From UBA4416 sp031539425 (GTDB taxonomy: Bacteria; Bacteroidota; Bacteroidia; B-17B0; Aurantibacillaceae): DNA of 28,518 bases. A program made the position numbers and the translations under genes. Location of the stretch: the NCBI GenBank assembly GCA_031539425.1, contig JAVKLI010000068.1, forward strand, positions 1 through 28,518, read 5' to 3'. Shown here in pieces: positions 24,068 to 28,518 of this stretch (the first letter of the stretch is position 1; each line of letters starts with the position of its first letter). The notes below the pieces were generated by a model that ran no database searches, was not told the origin of the DNA, and saw only the letters and a program-made list of their open reading frames with translations.

Positions 24068-24904
24068 ATGAAAAATATTTTCGATAGTTTATCATTTGAA
24101 TTAAGTAAAAAAACTACTTTAACCTATAGTACCAGTTTTACTTTAGGTGTTAAAACGTTACACAGTTCCATGCAAAATGACATATACGCTATTTATGGAT
24201 TTGTAAGGCTTGCAGATGAGATTGTAGACAGTTTTCATAAATACAATAAAAATGAATTATTAAAAAAATTTAAAAATGATACCTATCAATCTATAAAAGA
24301 GGGCATTTCATTAAATCCTATTTTAAATTCTTTTCAAATTTCAGTTAATAAATATCAAATTGATTTGCAATTTATAGAACAATTTTTTATAAGTATGGAA
24401 ATGGATTTAAACCCAAAATTGTATGATGAAAAAATGTATAAAGATTATATTAATGGGTCGGCAGAAGTGGTAGGTTTAATGTGTTTACAAGTGTTTGTAG
24501 GGGGAAATAAAAATGACTTTGAAGCATTAAAACCCTATGCTATTAAGTTAGGATCTGCGTTTCAAAAAGTAAATTTTTTAAGAGATTTAAAAAATGACTT
24601 TCAATATTTAGGGCGAGTTTATTTTCCTGGTATTGATATTCAGCAAATGTCTATCAAACAAAAAATTGCAATTGAACATGATATTGAAAACGAATTTAAA
24701 GACGCTTTAATAGGAATTAAATTATTACCTAAAAACTCTAAACTAGGCGTATATGTAGCGTATACATATTACACATCGCTGCTTGATAAAATTAAAAAAA
24801 AATCTGTTTCAAATCTACTTCAAGATAGGATTAGGCTTTCAAATGGTTTTAAATTTTATTTATTAATCAAATCATATTTATTTTTTAAGTTAAAACTCAT
24901 CTAA
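24068..24904 (+). CDS. crtB: Phytoene synthase
   Basis: A squalene/phytoene-synthase family enzyme that joins two GGPP into phytoene. The ATG at 24068 (278 residues) is preferred over an in-frame ATG at 23957, which would overlap crtI by 104 bases and add 37 residues with no family match; the 24068 start leaves a 7-base gap and begins at FDSLSFELSKKTTLTYSTSF, where the family starts. Both Mg-diphosphate motifs are present: DEIVD (50-54) and DLKND (173-177) within LRDLKNDFQYLGRVYFP. The stop overlaps the next start by one base (TAATG at 24902-24906), so the following unknown gene is translationally coupled. Confidence 0.95.
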   Translation: MKNIFDSLSFELSKKTTLTYSTSFTLGVKTLHSSMQNDIYAIYGFVRLADEIVDSFHKYNKNELLKKFKNDTYQSIKEGISLNPILNSFQISVNKYQIDLQFIEQFFISMEMDLNPKLYDEKMYKDYINGSAEVVGLMCLQVFVGGNKNDFEALKPYAIKLGSAFQKVNFLRDLKNDFQYLGRVYFPGIDIQQMSIKQKIAIEHDIENEFKDALIGIKLLPKNSKLGVYVAYTYYTSLLDKIKKKSVSNLLQDRIRLSNGFKFYLLIKSYLFFKLKLI

Positions 24905-25353
24905 TGAAGCGTATTGGTATTATTTTTTTTCTATTTATTAGTGTACCTATTTTTTGTTCAATTAAACTGGATTATTTAAGATCCAATTACAGATTTTTTA
25001 CTCAAAATAAAATGCTATGTGATAGTGTCATTAAACTTTTAGAATTAACTACAAATGATAATGTTCAGCTAGGTTATTTAGGTGCTTTGCAAACCATTTG
25101 GGCTACTCACACTTTTAATCCTATTGAAAAACTTTCAACTTTTAATAAGGGAAAAAAAAATATTGAAAAAGCCATAAATATTGATAAAACGAATATTGAA
25201 TTACGATTTTTAAGATTATCTATACAAAAAAATTGCCCTAAATTTTTAAACTATTATTATCACATTGATGAAGATGAAAAGATGGTGAAAAAAAATAAAA
25301 ACATTAACAATAAACATTTAGAACTATTAATTTTAAACTATCTTAAATTATGA
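24904..25353 (+). CDS. Unknown exported protein inside the carotenoid operon
   Basis: A 149-residue protein of unknown function, coupled to both neighbours: its ATG overlaps the crtB stop by one base and its TGA overlaps the crtZ start in ATGA (25350-25353). A hydrophobic N-terminus (about 4-17) ending in FCS looks like a signal peptide; the residue before C18 is Phe, so a lipobox is unlikely. The mature part is predicted mainly helical, with LGYLGALQTIWATHTFNP (56-73) and KKNIEKAINIDKTNIELR (84-101), followed by FLRLSIQK, which recall a TPR-like pair of helices. I believe similar proteins occur near crt genes in other Bacteroidota, from memory only. Its placement between crtB and crtZ suggests a role with carotenoids, for instance in transfer or membrane placement; this is inference. 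Confidence 0.85.
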   Translation: MKRIGIIFFLFISVPIFCSIKLDYLRSNYRFFTQNKMLCDSVIKLLELTTNDNVQLGYLGALQTIWATHTFNPIEKLSTFNKGKKNIEKAINIDKTNIELRFLRLSIQKNCPKFLNYYYHIDEDEKMVKKNKNINNKHLELLILNYLKL

Positions 25354-25805
25354 TAAATATATTAATTGTATTGTGTGTATTTATTTGTATGGAAGGTGTT
25401 ACATGGCTTACACATAAATATGTAATGCATGGTTTTTTATGGATATTGCATCAAGATCATCATGACCATAGTAACTCAGGTATATTTGAAAAAAATGATT
25501 ATTTTTTTGTTATTTTTTCTGTTCCAACTATAGTGCTTATGTATTTTGGAGCATTACAGCAGTTTAATTATTTATTTTTTATAGGAATAGGTATTATGTT
25601 GTATGGCACTGCTTATTTTTTAGTGCATGACGTATTTATACATCAACGATTAAAAACGGTTAACGATATAGAAAACCCATATTTATTAGCTTTACGTAGG
25701 GCACACAAGCAGCATCACAAACATATTGATAAAATAGATGGTGAATGTTTTGGGTTTTTATACGTTCCAAAAAAATACCGTAAAATGTATAGCCGCAAAA
25801 ATTAA
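25350..25805 (+). CDS. crtZ: Beta-carotene hydroxylase CrtZ
   Basis: A 151-residue membrane di-iron hydroxylase that adds 3-hydroxyl groups to beta-carotene to give zeaxanthin. All histidine boxes of the fatty-acid-hydroxylase/CrtZ superfamily are present: H22-x4-H27 (HKYVMH), H34-x2-HH (HQDHH, 34-38), H93-x4-H98 (HDVFIH) and H119-x2-HH (HKQHH, 119-123). Three or four membrane segments fall between them (about 3-20, 52-68, 74-93). The length matches bacterial CrtZ. It overlaps the unknown gene by four bases and is followed by the lycopene cyclase gene after two bases. With no ketolase gene nearby, zeaxanthin is the simplest product. Confidence 0.95.
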   Translation: MINILIVLCVFICMEGVTWLTHKYVMHGFLWILHQDHHDHSNSGIFEKNDYFFVIFSVPTIVLMYFGALQQFNYLFFIGIGIMLYGTAYFLVHDVFIHQRLKTVNDIENPYLLALRRAHKQHHKHIDKIDGECFGFLYVPKKYRKMYSRKN

Positions 25806-25807
25806 AA

Positions 25808-26500
25808 ATGCAACAGTTTACCTATTTCACTATTTTGTTTTGTACAGTTTTTGTATGCTTTATATTTTCATTTCATAAGCGTATTGTATTTTATAAACAG
25901 TTTATACCCTTTATAAAATCTGCATTTGTAGTCTCAATTCCATTTTTAGTATGGGATGTTATTTTTACATATCAAAAAATATGGTGGTTTAATTATGATT
26001 ATACAATTGGTGTAACCATTTTTGCTTTGCCATTAGAAGAGATTTTGTTTTTTTTCTGCATCCCATTTTCATGTGTATTTACATTTTTTTGTATTACTAA
26101 ATTTTTTAGTCTAAAAGGGTTAAAAGGTTTAAATAATGTTATTGTGTTTATTCTCATTATCATTTGTGTGTTATTAGGATTATTACATTATGGAAAATGG
26201 TATACATTATTAACAACAGCAATTACATGTTGCATATTAGTTTATTTTCATTTTGTTTTAAAACTAAACTGGATAGGTAAGGCCACATTGGTTTACATCA
26301 TCTTATTACCAGGCTTTTTTTCTGTAAATGGGTTATTAACCGGATCGTTTTTAAATTCGCCTATTGTAAATTATAATTCAAACCATATTATAGGTTTACG
26401 AATGTTTACAATACCTATAGAAGACATGATATATGGTTATGCTCAGTTTTTATTGGTATTGTTTTTTTATAAATATTTTAATTTAAAAAATGAAGAATAA
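25808..26500 (+). CDS. crtYcd: Lycopene cyclase, fused CrtYc-CrtYd type
   Basis: A 230-residue integral membrane protein with two tandem lycopene-cyclase domains, equivalent to the heterodimeric CrtYc and CrtYd of actinobacteria fused in one chain. Each half has about three membrane helices and ends in a family motif: FALPLEEILFFFCIPFSC (72-89) in the first, MFTIPIEDMIYGYAQFLL (199-216) in the second. GLLTGSFLNSPIVNYN (175-190) is also conserved in the second domain. It cyclises lycopene to beta-carotene and is unrelated to the flavin-linked CrtY/CrtL cyclases. It begins 2 bases after crtZ and overlaps the photolyase start by 11 bases. Confidence 0.93.
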   Translation: MQQFTYFTILFCTVFVCFIFSFHKRIVFYKQFIPFIKSAFVVSIPFLVWDVIFTYQKIWWFNYDYTIGVTIFALPLEEILFFFCIPFSCVFTFFCITKFFSLKGLKGLNNVIVFILIIICVLLGLLHYGKWYTLLTTAITCCILVYFHFVLKLNWIGKATLVYIILLPGFFSVNGLLTGSFLNSPIVNYNSNHIIGLRMFTIPIEDMIYGYAQFLLVLFFYKYFNLKNEE

Positions 26501-27788
26501 AATATCCGTTTTTTGGTTTAGAAGAGATTTAAGGATTGAAGATAATATAGGCCTATACCATGCTTTAAAATCAGGCTTTTCTGTTTTGCCAATTTTTATT
26601 TATGATACAACTATTTTAAATCAATTAGAAGATAAACAGGATAGAAGAGTAGATTATATTCATCAAGCATTACAACACGTTAATTTACAATTAAAGCAAT
26701 TCAACACATCTGTGTTAACCTTTTTCAATACACCTGTTGAGGCATTTAATCAATTGATAACCAAATATCAAATTGAACATGTGTATTGTAATAAAGATTA
26801 CGAACCGCAAGCCATACAAAGAGATTTAACAATAGAAAATTTGTTAACACAAAATAGAGTAGGGTTTTATGCCTTTAAAGACCAAGTTATATTTGAATCC
26901 AACGATATTTTAAAAGCCGACGGAACACCTTATACCGTGTACACATTTTATGCCAAAAAATGGATGCAACAATTAACAGCATTGAATTATACTGCGGTTA
27001 GTTTAAATTATAGTAACTTTTATAAAACCCCTTATACAGAAATATTAAGTATTAGTAAAATTGGGTTTAAAAAAACAGACATGGTGTTTGAAATTCCAAA
27101 ATTAGATATAGCCATTATTGCTGAATATGATAAATACAGAGATTTTCCAGCAATGCAAAAAACAACCATGCTTGGCATTGCCTTACGTTTTGGAACTATA
27201 AGCATTAGGCAATGTGTGGCTTTTGCATTACAACATAATCAAACTTGGTTATCTGAATTAATATGGAGAGAATTTTTTATGCAAATATTATTTCATTTTC
27301 CTTATGTAACAGAAAGCGCATTTAAAAAAGAATATGACTTAATAGAATGGCAAAACAATGAAGAGGAATTTGACAAATGGTGTAAAGGAATAACCGGCTA
27401 TCCACTTGTAGATGCTGGTATGCGACAACTTAACGCTACGGGATATATGCACAATAGGGTAAGAATGGTTGTTGGAAGTTTTTTATGCAAGCATTTATTA
27501 ATAGATTGGCGCTGGGGCGAATTATACTTTGCACAAAAACTAAATGATTATGATTTGTCTGCAAATAATGGTAATTGGCAATGGGTTGCAGGTTGTGGCT
27601 GTGATGCTGCAACATATTTTAGGGTGTTTAACCCGCAATTGCAATTAGAAAAATTCGATAAAAATTTAGATTATGTAAAAAAATGGGTGCCTGAATATGG
27701 CACTCCAAAATATTGCAAACCTATAGTGGAACATCAATTTGCAAGGCAAAGAGTTTTGAGCGCTTATTTGAAAGCATTAAAAAAATAA
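26490..27788 (+). CDS. phr: Cryptochrome/photolyase family protein, probable CPD photolyase
   Basis: A 432-residue FAD-dependent photolyase that uses blue light to split UV-induced pyrimidine dimers. The N-terminal antenna domain opens with VFWFRRDLRIEDN (7-19). The FAD domain has TTMLGIALRFGTISIRQ (225-241), WREFFMQ (259-265), GYPLVDAGMRQLNATGYMHNR (303-323) and NNGNWQW (359-365). W287, W340 and W363 keep the exact spacing of the E. coli electron-transfer triad W306, W359 and W382. One oddity is Thr for Pro in CDAATYFRVFNP (371-382). It overlaps the cyclase gene by 11 bases and lies 4 bases before idi, so DNA repair is co-expressed with pigment synthesis. A signalling cryptochrome cannot be excluded. 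Confidence 0.93.
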   Translation: MKNKISVFWFRRDLRIEDNIGLYHALKSGFSVLPIFIYDTTILNQLEDKQDRRVDYIHQALQHVNLQLKQFNTSVLTFFNTPVEAFNQLITKYQIEHVYCNKDYEPQAIQRDLTIENLLTQNRVGFYAFKDQVIFESNDILKADGTPYTVYTFYAKKWMQQLTALNYTAVSLNYSNFYKTPYTEILSISKIGFKKTDMVFEIPKLDIAIIAEYDKYRDFPAMQKTTMLGIALRFGTISIRQCVAFALQHNQTWLSELIWREFFMQILFHFPYVTESAFKKEYDLIEWQNNEEEFDKWCKGITGYPLVDAGMRQLNATGYMHNRVRMVVGSFLCKHLLIDWRWGELYFAQKLNDYDLSANNGNWQWVAGCGCDAATYFRVFNPQLQLEKFDKNLDYVKKWVPEYGTPKYCKPIVEHQFARQRVLSAYLKALKK

Positions 27789-27792
27789 TTTT

Positions 27793-28314
27793 ATGGATAG
27801 AAATAAGGTTTTAGTTGTTAATGAAAAAGATGAACCATTATTTGAAATGGATAAAATGGAAGCTCATGAAAAGGGTGTGTTACATAGAGCGTTTTCAATA
27901 TTTATTTTTAATTCTAAAAATGAAATACTTATTCATCAAAGGGCAGGGGATAAGTACCACGGTGCTTACTTATGGACAAATGCCTGCTGCTCACACCCAC
28001 AATTAAATGAAGATGTGAAAAATAGTGCTATTCAAAGGCTACAATTTGAAATGGGTTTGCAATGCAGTATTCATTTTTTATTTTCATTTATTTATAAAAC
28101 AGTTGTTGAAAATAATTTAATTGAGCATGAGTATGATTATGTATTTATAGGTTATTCAGACAAAGATCCTGAGCCAAACCCCACTGAAGTTAAAGCTTAT
28201 AAGTGGTTGAGTATAAACGATCTTAAAATAGACATTGTAAATCAACCACAACTGTACACGTATTGGTTTAAAATGGCTTTACCTAAGGTGTTAGAGAAGT
28301 TAAAATTGTTTTAG
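27793..28314 (+). CDS. idi: Type I isopentenyl-diphosphate delta-isomerase
   Basis: A 173-residue cytoplasmic Nudix-fold enzyme that interconverts IPP and DMAPP, feeding prenyl-chain synthesis for carotenoids. Active-site residues are visible: metal ligands H25, H31, H68, E111 and E113, the catalytic Cys C66 in TNACCSHP (matching C67 of E. coli Idi) and E113 in IEHEYDYVF as the second acid/base. The length is usual for type I Idi. It is the last gene of the crt operon, starting 4 bases after the photolyase stop, and converges on a minus-strand gene ending at 28353. No hairpin terminator was found between the two; the gap holds an 11-bp tandem repeat. Confidence 0.96.
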   Translation: MDRNKVLVVNEKDEPLFEMDKMEAHEKGVLHRAFSIFIFNSKNEILIHQRAGDKYHGAYLWTNACCSHPQLNEDVKNSAIQRLQFEMGLQCSIHFLFSFIYKTVVENNLIEHEYDYVFIGYSDKDPEPNPTEVKAYKWLSINDLKIDIVNQPQLYTYWFKMALPKVLEKLKLF

Positions 28315-28329
28315 TATTACTTTGCTAAA

Positions 28330-28362
28330 ACTACTCTAACACTACTCTAAAACTACTCTAAC
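28330..28362. repeat. 11-bp tandem repeat, three copies
   Basis: actactctaac (28330-28340), actactctaaa (28341-28351) and actactctaac (28352-28362) are identical except for the last base of the middle copy. The third copy carries the final Leu, Glu and stop codons of the minus-strand gene; the other two lie just beyond its stop, between it and idi. Confidence 0.9.
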
Positions 28363-28518
28363 GCTAATGATTGAAAAGCTACTCCAATTAATCTTAAATT
28401 TAATTTTAAGTAAACGGATAGCGTTTGGTTATAGCCGGTTTCATTGATGGGAACTTGGCAAACCCCTGCGCTATACCTAAGCTCAGTGCTAATTAAATTT
28501 TTATAGGCAAGCCCTGCA
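28353..28518 (-). CDS. 3' end of a minus-strand gene, possibly an outer-membrane protein
   Basis: A minus-strand frame is open from the right window edge to a TAG at 28355-28353, giving the last 54 residues of a protein. The sequence shows alternating polar/hydrophobic strands (LISTELRYSAGVCQVPI, then TLSVYLKLNLRLIGVAF) separated by a short INETGYN turn, like the last strands of an outer-membrane barrel or another beta protein. The final residues are LALE rather than an aromatic, so a barrel end is not certain. Coding status is supported by the open frame and amino-acid pattern, not by a recognised family. It converges on idi. Confidence 0.6.
   Translation of the reverse strand, partial: AGLAYKNLISTELRYSAGVCQVPINETGYNQTLSVYLKLNLRLIGVAFQSLALE

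Overview
The window comes from an AT-rich member of the Bacteroidota. The evidence is two secreted proteins with type IX secretion system (T9SS) C-terminal sorting domains, a PorV gene, DUF2147, Omp28-type and DUF4369-TlpA proteins, promoter-like TTTG/TAnnTTTG elements, start codons without clear Shine-Dalgarno sequences, and a flavobacterial-style carotenoid operon ending in a photolyase and idi. Class or family cannot be settled from this stretch. No rRNA, tRNA, CRISPR array, phage gene or insertion sequence was seen, and the region looks like ordinary chromosome.

Layout. 1-5715 (minus strand): an envelope protein-folding operon read right to left: a thioredoxin-like DUF4369/TlpA protein, two periplasmic parvulin prolyl isomerases, a MoxR-type AAA+ ATPase, and the first 17 codons of one more exported or membrane protein cut by the window edge. 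5850-6545 (plus): a small secreted MORN/YwqK-repeat protein. 6556-8776 (minus): a tight operon of nhaA, crcB and an OmpR-type response regulator without an adjacent kinase. 8925-8962: a strong intrinsic terminator. 8988-11709 (minus): two T9SS cargo proteins behind their own promoter. 11817-17294 (minus): porV preceded by an Omp28-like lipoprotein, a predicted outer-membrane barrel protein, a TlpA thioredoxin, a hot-dog thioesterase and a gamma-carbonic-anhydrase-like protein. 17305-21850 (minus): a 577-residue protein made almost wholly of MORN-like repeats, a DUF2147 protein, an ABC-2 permease and a lipoprotein carrying a perfect 15-bp tandem repeat.

22058-28314 (plus): an eight-gene, nearly gapless operon: marR-type regulator, crtI, crtB, an unknown exported protein, crtZ, fused lycopene cyclase, photolyase and idi. 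Together these would convert GGPP to phytoene, lycopene, beta-carotene and zeaxanthin, raise DMAPP supply, and repair UV damage: a photoprotection unit. GGPP synthase (crtE) and a ketolase (crtW) are absent, so GGPP must come from elsewhere and zeaxanthin is the simplest predicted end product. A perfect 10-4-10 inverted repeat ends three bases before the MarR start codon and is the best candidate operator. After idi, a convergent minus-strand gene enters from the right edge; its last codons lie in a small tandem repeat.

Most of the window is recognisable family biology. The best places to look for something undescribed are the unknown exported protein inside the carotenoid operon (24904-25353), the cluster of thioredoxin-like CxxC proteins around porV, the ion-transporter/response-regulator operon with a degenerate CrcB signature, and the variable-number repeat lipoprotein at 20885-21850.
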